Shown here: piece by piece, positions 24,265 to 30,072 of the stretch
How positions within the stretch are numbered: the first letter of the stretch is position 1
Layout: every line of letters starts with the position of its first letter
Source: JAHWJX01 sp036386655
Lineage (GTDB): Bacteria; Pseudomonadota; Alphaproteobacteria; Caulobacterales; Caulobacteraceae
Assembly: GCA_036386655.1 (NCBI GenBank)
Contig: DASVVG010000153.1
Location: forward strand, 1-30,072
DNA: 30,072 nucleotides
Reading direction: 5' to 3'
The notes under the pieces: generated by a model
Databases searched by the model: none
What the model saw: only the letters and a program-made list of their open reading frames with translations
Told to the model about the DNA's origin: nothing
Position numbers and translations under genes: made by a program

Positions 24265-25743
24265 ATGCTCGCCCAACGTGCGATTCTGAAGTCCCTGCGC
24301 CGCTTCGGCCGTGACCGGTCGGGCGCGATCGCCATGTGGGCCGCGCTGGTGGCGCCGCCGCTCGTGGGGCTGGGCGCGCTCAGCGTGGACGTGGCGCGGA
24401 TCTACAGCCTCGAGGCGGAGATCCAGACGGCGGCGGACTCGCTGGCGCGGGCCGGCGCGGTCGAACTCGACGGGCGCAGCGACTCGATCACGCGGGCGAC
24501 CGCCGCCATCAGCAACCTCGTGGCCAACAAGCAGTCGCTGGCCGAACCGGGCGCGGCCCAGGTGAGCGTGCAGCAGGTCCGCTTCCTGACCGCCCTCCCC
24601 GCCCACGACGACACTGCGGTCTCGGGCGCGGACGTGACCACCGACGCGAAGGCGGCGCAATTCGTCGAGGTGCAGCTGGCGCCCGCGACGATCAAGACGA
24701 TCTTCCCCGTGTCGCTGTCGCAGGGGATCGCGTCGGTGTCGCTGTCGGGCAAGGCGGTCGCCGGCCGGATGCGCCGGGTGTGCGGGGCGGCCCCGCTGTT
24801 CATCTGCAATCCCTTCGAAGGCACCGGGGTCTCGTTCGAGGACGCGGTGAGCCAGCGCTCGGTGCGCGGCCGGCTGATCGCGCTGAAGGGCAAGGGCGGG
24901 GGCGCCAAGTACTTCCCCGGCAACTTCGGCTACCTCGAGCCGCCGGGATCGAAGGGTGCGGACGCGCTGAGGGAGATGTTCGCGCACGTGTCGCCGGACG
25001 CCTGCTTCGACGAGCGCGGGGTGTCGCTCCGGACCGGCAACGTGAACTCCGCCCAGCAGGGCGTGAACGTGCGCTTCGACATGTACGAAGGGTCGTTCAA
25101 GAACGAGAACGACAACCCGAACTACGCGCCGGCCGTGAACGTGACCAAGGGGTACACGGGAGCGGCCTGCAAGCCGTCGGCCGACGAGGACGCCATGGGC
25201 CTGCCGCGCGACCGCTGCTTCGCCACCGGCGACTGCCCGAACATGAGCGGGCGCATGGGCGACGGCGACTGGGACGTGGTCTCGTACATGGGCGTCAACC
25301 ACGGCAAGCCGGCGAGCGCCACGATCGCGGGCGTGGCCTACAGCTTCAACTACCTCGCGGGGACGGTCAGCCCCTCCACGCCGCCGACGCGGTACGAGGT
25401 GTACCGCTGGGAGATCGACAACGGCCGCATCCCGGGCACGACGGGCTACGGCGCGTCGAAGACGCCGGAGAACGGGGCGCCCCGCTGCTACTCGGGCGGG
25501 ACGCCCTCGGACGCGCCGGACCGGCGGCTGCTCGCGGTGGCGGTGCTCGACTGCCAGGCGCTGGACGCCAAGTACGGGATCAGCGGCGGTTCGACGCCGC
25601 CGCTGCCGGTTCGCGGCTTCGCCAAGGTGTTCCTGACCGAGCCGATGGACGGTCCCGACGACACCATCTGGGGCGAGATCGTCGGCATGCTCGAATGGGG
25701 CAAGGACCCGCAGGTGCGCGACGAGGTCGACGTCCGGCGGTGA
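24265..25743 (+). CDS. TadG-like (TadE/TadG family) pilus-associated protein
   Basis: This 492-residue protein carries the TadE/G N-terminal signature: a basic stretch (RFGRDRSGAIAMW), then a helix at about 23-45 (AALVAPPLVGLGALSVDVARI) followed by YSLEAEIQTAADSLARAGA. This is the 'RSGAxAxxxAL...D.........L..AADAAALAGA' pattern of Flp/Tad pilus assembly proteins. The rest, after residue 60, is extracytoplasmic, with cysteines at CGAAPLFICNPFEG, CFDE, CKPS, CFATGDC and CYSG, so disulfides are likely. A von Willebrand factor A domain with its MIDAS motif, present in many TadG proteins, is not evident. No other tad/cpa gene is in the window, so this may be an orphan copy. Confidence 0.85.
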   Translation: MLAQRAILKSLRRFGRDRSGAIAMWAALVAPPLVGLGALSVDVARIYSLEAEIQTAADSLARAGAVELDGRSDSITRATAAISNLVANKQSLAEPGAAQVSVQQVRFLTALPAHDDTAVSGADVTTDAKAAQFVEVQLAPATIKTIFPVSLSQGIASVSLSGKAVAGRMRRVCGAAPLFICNPFEGTGVSFEDAVSQRSVRGRLIALKGKGGGAKYFPGNFGYLEPPGSKGADALREMFAHVSPDACFDERGVSLRTGNVNSAQQGVNVRFDMYEGSFKNENDNPNYAPAVNVTKGYTGAACKPSADEDAMGLPRDRCFATGDCPNMSGRMGDGDWDVVSYMGVNHGKPASATIAGVAYSFNYLAGTVSPSTPPTRYEVYRWEIDNGRIPGTTGYGASKTPENGAPRCYSGGTPSDAPDRRLLAVAVLDCQALDAKYGISGGSTPPLPVRGFAKVFLTEPMDGPDDTIWGEIVGMLEWGKDPQVRDEVDVRR

Positions 25744-25780
25744 CCGCCGTTCCCCGGAGCAGGCGCCCCGGGGGTCTGCA

Positions 25781-26503
25781 TCAGGCGATCTTGCGGCCGA
25801 TCAGCAGCGGCCACAGGCGGTTCGACGAGCCGTCGAAGAAGCCGGCCTCGGCGTCCCAGCTCTTCGGGTTGCGGTAGGTGCCGAACAGCATGTCGAGCAC
25901 CGGCAGGTCCGAGTAGTTGAACCGGTGCACGCCGCGCTGGTGGTGCACCGAGTGCATCTCCGGACGCTGGATGAACCAGCCGAGCCAGTGCGGCGTCTTC
26001 ACGTTGGCGTGCTGGAACATGGTCAGGAACGAGGTCCCGATCACGACCATGATCGTGGCCTGCGGCGTGAGGCCGACGGCGCCCACGAGGCACAGGCTGC
26101 CCAGCAGCGACCAGCCCAGCATGTCGAGCGGGTGGAACCAGAAGGCGCTCCAGATGTCGATGCGCTCGGCCGAGTGGTGCGTCTGGTGGACGTGGCGCCA
26201 GATCACGTCGCTCTCGTGTATCGTGCGGTGCCAGGCGTAGGTCCCGAGTTCGTAGACCAGCAGGCCCAGCGCCACCTGCAAGGCGAAGGGCAGCGCCGTG
26301 GCGTCGAACAGCCGGTGCTCCGCCAGCCAGGCGTCCCACAGCAGCGGAGCGGTCACGGCGACGCCCAGGAAGGCGAACAAGGCGAGCACCCCGCGCAGGC
26401 GCCAGAAGCGGACCCGCGGGAAGCGGCGCGCCTGGTGGAGGGTGTCGAGCAGCGCCAGGCCGGCGAAGATCGCCACGAAGCTGACGGTCACCATGTTGAT
26501 CAT
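25781..26503 (-). CDS. Sterol desaturase / fatty acid hydroxylase family membrane protein
   Basis: This 240-residue di-iron membrane oxygenase has the three conserved histidine clusters: H92RTIH96, H106QTHH110 and H184SVHH188, with extra His at 124, 165 and 172. Hydrophobic helices lie at about 5-22, 38-56 and 70-90, with a pair at about 128-162, which places the His clusters on the cytoplasmic face. The family hydroxylates or desaturates lipids, carotenoids and sterols, and the substrate here is unknown. It starts at ATG 26503 behind a GAAAGGGAGA site. It follows a methyltransferase gene on the same strand by 65 bases that contain a strong hairpin. It is convergent with the TadG-like gene, 37 bases away. 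Confidence 0.92.
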   Translation of the reverse strand: MINMVTVSFVAIFAGLALLDTLHQARRFPRVRFWRLRGVLALFAFLGVAVTAPLLWDAWLAEHRLFDATALPFALQVALGLLVYELGTYAWHRTIHESDVIWRHVHQTHHSAERIDIWSAFWFHPLDMLGWSLLGSLCLVGAVGLTPQATIMVVIGTSFLTMFQHANVKTPHWLGWFIQRPEMHSVHHQRGVHRFNYSDLPVLDMLFGTYRNPKSWDAEAGFFDGSSNRLWPLLIGRKIA

Positions 26504-26532
26504 CGCGCAATCTCCCTTTCTCGATGAGGGGC

Positions 26533-26557
26533 CTCGCGGCGGCCGGGCCGCCGCGAG
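26533..26557 (-). terminator. 11-bp perfect hairpin between methyltransferase and desaturase genes
   Basis: CTCGCGGCGGC (26533-26543) pairs perfectly with GCCGCCGCGAG (26547-26557) around a 3-base CGG loop. On the transcribed minus strand it lies 11 bases after the methyltransferase stop. GGCCCCTCATC follows it, with no T tract. It could partially terminate the transcript or protect the upstream message from 3' decay. Confidence 0.5.
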
Positions 26558-26568
26558 AGAGCCGCGCC

Positions 26569-27624
26569 TCAGACGCGTGCTTCAACCACGAGGTTGAACG
26601 GCGTCTTCACCGCCACGCGGACGTCCGCGAAGCCGCCGTCGGCGAGCACCTTCGACAGCCGCTTCGGGCCGGCCTGGGCGCCGAGTCCCAGGCCCACCTC
26701 CTGCGAGAGCGAGGCCGGGGTGCAGATCACGGTGGACGCCGCGTAGTAGAGCCGCCCGACAGGGTTGAGGTTCTCCGCCAGCGTGTCGCCGGCGAGCGGT
26801 TCGACCAGCATCGCGGTCCCCCCCGGCGCCAGCGCCTGGCGAGCGTGCCTCGCCGCGCCCACCGGATCGCCCATGTCATGGAGGCAATCGAAGAAGGCGA
26901 TCAGGTCGTAGCCTTCGCCGGGGAAGTCCTTAGCGGAGGCGACGTTGAACGAGACGTTCCACAGCCCCGCCTCCTCGGCCGCGGCCCGCGCGCGCTCGAT
27001 CGACTCCGGATGGTAGTCGAAGCCGGCGAACAGGCTGTTCGGGAAGGCGCGGGCCATGATCAGCGTCGAGGCGCCGTGGCCGCATCCGACGTCGGCGACG
27101 GACGCGCCCGCGCGGAGCTTGTCCACCACCCCGTCGAGCGCCGGCAGCCACTCCGGCACCAGGTGGTACTCGTAGCCGGAGCGGAAGAACCGCTCGACCC
27201 CGGAGAACAGGCAGCGGTCGTGCTGGTGCCAGCCCACCCCTTCGCCGGTGCGGAAGGCGCTGACCAGCTTCGGGTAGTCGCGGGCGTTGGCGGCGTACAT
27301 CTCGAAGGCGCCCAGCATGAACAGCGGCCCGCCCTCGTCGGCGAAGACCATGGCCTGCTCGGGCGTCATCACGAAGGTCTCCGAGGCCGCGTCGTAGTCG
27401 AGGTATTCGGACGCGGCGTGGGCGGCCAGCCACTCGCGGATGTAGCGCTCGGCCGTGCCGGTGCGGGCGGCGAGCTCGGCGCTGGTCAGCGGGCCGGCGT
27501 CCTTGAGGGCGCGATAGAGGCCCAGCTCGTCGCCGATGCGGATCAGCGGAACCATGGCGGCCGCGCCCATGTCGCCCAGCATGCGGGGGATGAAGAAGTC
27601 GAGCTTGTTCTGTTCGATGCTCAT
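26569..27624 (-). CDS. Class I SAM-dependent methyltransferase with N-terminal winged helix
   Basis: In this 351-residue protein, an N-terminal helix-turn-helix dimerisation domain (about 20-90, with GPLTSAELAARTGTAERYIREWL) precedes a Rossmann methyltransferase. That domain has the SAM motif VADVGCGHGASTLIMARAFP (about 173-192), the acidic residue in FAGFDYHPESIERA, YDLIAFFDCLHDM and LAPGGTAMLVEP. The layout resembles the Rv2258c-type methyltransferases and plant/bacterial O-methyltransferases acting on small hydrophobic molecules. The frame is open to 27672, but MSIEQNKLDFF at 27624 fits better, with AGGAAC upstream. It is divergent from a LysR-type regulator and precedes a lipid hydroxylase gene, suggesting a small lipid-modification locus. 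The substrate is unknown. Confidence 0.88.
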   Translation of the reverse strand: MSIEQNKLDFFIPRMLGDMGAAAMVPLIRIGDELGLYRALKDAGPLTSAELAARTGTAERYIREWLAAHAASEYLDYDAASETFVMTPEQAMVFADEGGPLFMLGAFEMYAANARDYPKLVSAFRTGEGVGWHQHDRCLFSGVERFFRSGYEYHLVPEWLPALDGVVDKLRAGASVADVGCGHGASTLIMARAFPNSLFAGFDYHPESIERARAAAEEAGLWNVSFNVASAKDFPGEGYDLIAFFDCLHDMGDPVGAARHARQALAPGGTAMLVEPLAGDTLAENLNPVGRLYYAASTVICTPASLSQEVGLGLGAQAGPKRLSKVLADGGFADVRVAVKTPFNLVVEARV

Positions 27625-27848
27625 TGTTGTTGTTCCTGTTCTCGATGCGTGCGCCGCCCCGGCCGCGCACACCCGAGGGGGAGGGCTCGCGCGGCCGGGA
27701 CGACGACTTCCCGCACCGGCCCTCCGGAGGAGGACGGCGGCGGGCGTCTTGGGGTAAGGTCCGGCTCCGCGGGGCGAACTTGCGCGCCGCGGCGTCGGGA
27801 ACGGGGCGGAAGATGCGCGGGGGGCGCGAAACGCTCAAACGAGCTTTT

Positions 27849-27870
27849 CTCCGGCTCAGCATGAGCGGAG
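27849..27870 (+). promoter_or_regulatory. Inverted repeat overlapping the ribosome site of the LysR gene
   Basis: CTCCGGCTCA (27849-27858) pairs, apart from one extra G, with TGAGCGGAG (27862-27870) around a GCA loop. The GGAG at 27867-27870 is the only ribosome-site candidate for the TTG start at 27879, so the hairpin would hide it. It could equally be the operator of the regulator. Confidence 0.35.
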
Positions 27871-27878
27871 CTTGACGG

Positions 27879-28793
27879 TTGGCGCGCCCTCTCCTGCCGC
27901 TGTCCGGTTTCCGCAGCTTCGAGGCGGCCGCGCGCCACCTGAGCTTCGCCAAGGCGGCCGACGAGCTGCGCGTGACGCCGGCGGCGATCAGCCACCAGGT
28001 GCGCACGCTGGAGGACTACCTCGGGGTGCGGTTGTTCCACCGCACCGGGCGGACCATCCTGCTGACCGACGAGGGGCGCGAGCTGCTGCCCGACCTGCGC
28101 GAGGGCTTCGACCGGCTGGAGGCCGGCATGGCGCGGATGCTGAGGAAGCGGGGCGACGGCGGCATCCTGACGGTGTCGATCACGCCGTCGTTCGCGGCCA
28201 AGTGGTTCATCCCGCGGCTCGACCGGTTCCGCGCGGCCCACCCCGACATCGACGTGCGCATCGACACCAGCCCGAAGCTGGCGGACTTCAAGTCGGACGG
28301 GGTGGACGTGGGACTGCGCTACGGCCTCGGCGGCTACGAGCCGCTGCACTGCGTGCGGCTGTTCGGCGAGGAGGTGTCGCCGGTGTGCAGCCCGGCGCTG
28401 CTGGAGCGCCGGCCGCTGCGGACGCCGGACGACCTCGCCGGGCACACGCTGCTGCACGACGAGTCCGACGCCGGGGACCCGCTGTTCCCGACTTGGCGCG
28501 ACTGGCTCGAGGCGGCGGGTGTCCGCGGCGTCGATCCGGAGCGGGGGCTGCGGTTCGGCCTGTCGATCATGGCGATGCAGGCGGCGCTGGACGGCCAGGG
28601 CGTGCTGCTGGGGCGGAGCGTGCTGTTCGACTGCGACCTTCGGGAGGGACGGCTGGTGCGACCGTTCGAGCTCGGCGTGGCGGTGCGGCCCGCCTACTGG
28701 CTCGTGTGCGCGCCGGACGGCGGCGAGCGGCCGATGGTGCGGCGCTTCCGGGAGTGGCTGCTCGCCGAGGCGGGCGTGTCGGAAGCCGCCTGA
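27879..28793 (+). CDS. LysR-family transcriptional regulator (GcvA-like)
   Basis: This 304-residue regulator has an N-terminal winged helix-turn-helix (LSGFRSFEAAARHLSFAKAA, then DELRVTPAAISHQVRTLEDYLGVRLFHRTGR). A periplasmic-binding-like effector domain from about 92 (LTVSITPSFAAKWFIPRLDRF) follows. The L-x-x-FRSFEAAARHLSFxxAA opening is typical of the GcvA/AmpR branch. It starts with TTG at 27879, preceded by GGAG eight bases upstream. No ATG or GTG gives the family N-terminus. It is divergent from the methyltransferase gene, 254 bases away, which by LysR convention makes that gene and the lipid hydroxylase gene its likely targets. The CCTCCGGAGG palindrome at 27721-27730 lies in the gap. 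It converges with the TonB receptor gene, 7 bases away. Confidence 0.92.
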   Translation: MARPLLPLSGFRSFEAAARHLSFAKAADELRVTPAAISHQVRTLEDYLGVRLFHRTGRTILLTDEGRELLPDLREGFDRLEAGMARMLRKRGDGGILTVSITPSFAAKWFIPRLDRFRAAHPDIDVRIDTSPKLADFKSDGVDVGLRYGLGGYEPLHCVRLFGEEVSPVCSPALLERRPLRTPDDLAGHTLLHDESDAGDPLFPTWRDWLEAAGVRGVDPERGLRFGLSIMAMQAALDGQGVLLGRSVLFDCDLREGRLVRPFELGVAVRPAYWLVCAPDGGERPMVRRFREWLLAEAGVSEAA

Positions 28794-28800
28794 AGGCGCC

Positions 28801-30072
28801 TCAGCCGAACGTGCGCTTCACGGACACCGTGACGCTCCGGCCCTGCCAGCGGCGGCGCTCCTCGTAGCGCGACGCCTGAAGGGTGCGGCGGTCGGGGAAG
28901 AAGAAGTCGCGCTCGCGGACGATGTCGCGGTCGAGCAGGTTGCGGACGTCCAGCTTCACGGTGGTGCGCGCGCTCGGCCGGTGCTCGACGAAGGCCCCGA
29001 AGAAGTCGTTGTCGGGGTTCCAGACGTCGATCTCGTTGACGCGGTACTGCGGCAGTCCGCCCTCGGCGTAATAGTCGACGCCCCAGGCGGTGTTCAGCGA
29101 CTTCAGGTCCTGGCGGAAGTTGGCGCTGAACGTCCACGGCTGCTCGCCGGAGAAGGGGCGGCCGCGGCCGGTGTAGGGGTCCTCCACGTCGGAGTCCTGC
29201 AGCAGCCAGCGCATGTTGAGGCGCCCGCCGGGGATGCGGAAGGCCTGCAGCGGCAGGTCGGCGATGGCTTCGAACCAGACGCGGCGGCCGTCGCCGAGGT
29301 TGCCGGGCGCATCGAGCCCGAGGTCGGTCGGGATGCGGTCCTGCACCATCTGCACGCGGTCGTAGTAGACGCTGAGCCGCAGCTTGCCCTCGGTCAGCAC
29401 GCGCCGCTCGAGCACGCCCGCGAAGCGCCAGGTCCGCTCGGGCTCGACGTCCGGGTTGCCCGAGTTGACCCGCCCGTTGGCGAACTCGGCGCCCGAGACG
29501 AAGTCGTTGAAGTCGAGCTGGGCGACCAGACGCTCGATGGCGGCGCGCAGACGCCAGTCGGCGTTCGGCGTCCATTCCAGCGACGAGCGCGGCTTGAAGA
29601 AGGTGAGCGTGCGCTCGGCCTCGGCGTCTCCGGACACGGTGAGGGTGGAGGTCTCGACCGCGAGGCCGGCGTCGAAAGCGAGCGTGGGCGTCAGCTTGCG
29701 GCCGCCGCTGACGAAGGCCTCGCCGCGGATCTCCTCCACGAGCACGTCGGAGACCGGCAGCGCGACGGGCGTGCGGGGGCCGGTCGGCGGCACCTCGAAC
29801 AGGTCGACGTCGCTGTCGAGCGTGTTGAACGCGACCTCGCCGCCCGTTTCGACCGACCAGCCGGCGATGTTCCCGTGCGACCAGACCAGGCGGCCGACCG
29901 TCTCCCCGGTGAGGTTGTCGGCGGTCTGGGCCACGCCGCCTAGAAGGGCGTCGTTCAGGCCGAAGCTGAGGAAGTCCTCGCGGAGCTGGAACTGCTCGCG
30001 ACGGAGCAGGCCGACGAACTTCAGCACGCCGCCGCCAAGCGGGTTCGACGCGTCGCCGCCGACCTCGAAGCC
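28801..30072 (-). CDS. TonB-dependent receptor, C-terminal part (5' end cut by window)
   Basis: The frame is open to the window edge, and the 424 visible residues are the C-terminal beta barrel of an outer-membrane receptor. Alternating strands carry typical receptor wording: FFKPRSSLEWTPNADWRLRAA (plug-distal strand pair), FVSGAEFANGRVNSGNPDVEPERTW (the 'GNPxLxPExs' loop), YDRVQMVQDRIP, and the terminal VKLDVRNLLDRDIVRERDFF and EERRRWQGRSVTVSVKRTF. The N-terminal plug and TonB box are outside the window. The last residue is Gly after the usual terminal Phe, a small departure from the aromatic C-terminus that the assembly machinery normally recognises. The ligand cannot be told from this part. 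Confidence 0.92.
   Translation of the reverse strand, partial: GFEVGGDASNPLGGGVLKFVGLLRREQFQLREDFLSFGLNDALLGGVAQTADNLTGETVGRLVWSHGNIAGWSVETGGEVAFNTLDSDVDLFEVPPTGPRTPVALPVSDVLVEEIRGEAFVSGGRKLTPTLAFDAGLAVETSTLTVSGDAEAERTLTFFKPRSSLEWTPNADWRLRAAIERLVAQLDFNDFVSGAEFANGRVNSGNPDVEPERTWRFAGVLERRVLTEGKLRLSVYYDRVQMVQDRIPTDLGLDAPGNLGDGRRVWFEAIADLPLQAFRIPGGRLNMRWLLQDSDVEDPYTGRGRPFSGEQPWTFSANFRQDLKSLNTAWGVDYYAEGGLPQYRVNEIDVWNPDNDFFGAFVEHRPSARTTVKLDVRNLLDRDIVRERDFFFPDRRTLQASRYEERRRWQGRSVTVSVKRTFG

Noticed and set aside
25752..25773. CCCCGG...CCGGGG repeat between the TadG-like and hydroxylase genes as a terminator
   Set aside because: Only a 6-bp stem with a 10-base loop and no T tract, which is expected often by chance in this base composition.
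27624..27875. 83-codon plus-strand frame in the gap before the LysR gene
   Set aside because: Arg/Gly/Pro-rich, no plausible domain, and it runs antisense out of the methyltransferase start. More likely chance in GC-rich DNA.

Overview
The window is about 30 kb of very GC-rich (roughly 70 %), densely packed chromosomal DNA. The gene set points to an alphaproteobacterium, most likely of the Caulobacterales (Caulobacteraceae or Hyphomonadaceae-like). The pointers are a zinc-less ribosomal protein S4, dimeric NADP-isocitrate dehydrogenase, glutathione-dependent formaldehyde oxidation, a DUF3667 zinc-ribbon membrane protein, a TonB-dependent receptor, a large autotransporter and a TadG-like pilus protein. 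The placement is inferred from gene content only. I see no insertion sequence, integrase, CRISPR array, rRNA or tRNA gene, so this reads as core or stable-accessory chromosome rather than an island.

Layout. Positions 1-3478 (minus strand) hold a leucine-degradation cluster: methylcrotonyl-CoA carboxylase beta subunit, a 66-residue unknown protein and a methylglutaconyl-CoA hydratase-type enzyme, with a DUF3667 membrane protein overlapping by four bases. The biotin-carrying alpha subunit is not in the window. Divergently, 3583-6998 (plus) carries a cyclic-nucleotide-binding/patatin phospholipase, a one-helix membrane protein and two small lipoproteins sharing a C-x5-C motif. A clear terminator separates these from rpsD (minus). 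Then come a 65-residue unknown protein (minus), a secreted TIMP-like protein and a 1045-residue autotransporter (plus).

Positions 11843-14616 are a formaldehyde-detoxification locus: S-formylglutathione hydrolase, two VOC (glyoxalase-fold) proteins in opposite orientation, and S-(hydroxymethyl)glutathione dehydrogenase. Upstream in the same minus-strand run are an M20 peptidase and a TrmJ-type tRNA methyltransferase, preceded by a degenerate nuclease-like lipoprotein. Positions 17452-21249 (plus) hold icd, a small membrane protein translationally coupled to a second zinc alcohol/formaldehyde dehydrogenase, and a DUF72 protein whose 3' end overlaps the 3' end of alaS. Beyond alaS are an orphan TadG-like protein, a fatty acid hydroxylase/sterol desaturase, a methyltransferase with a divergent LysR regulator, and the 3' part of a TonB-dependent receptor that runs off the window.

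The least explained material is the pair of cysteine-patterned lipoproteins at 6307-6998. The larger one has an alternating C-x5-C / C-x10-C architecture that looks like an internal duplication. Other second-look items are the nuclease-like lipoprotein that has lost key catalytic positions, the TIMP-like secreted protein, an Asp-rich repeat-bearing autotransporter, several perfect inverted repeats at gene ends, and a probable CTG start on the DUF72 gene.
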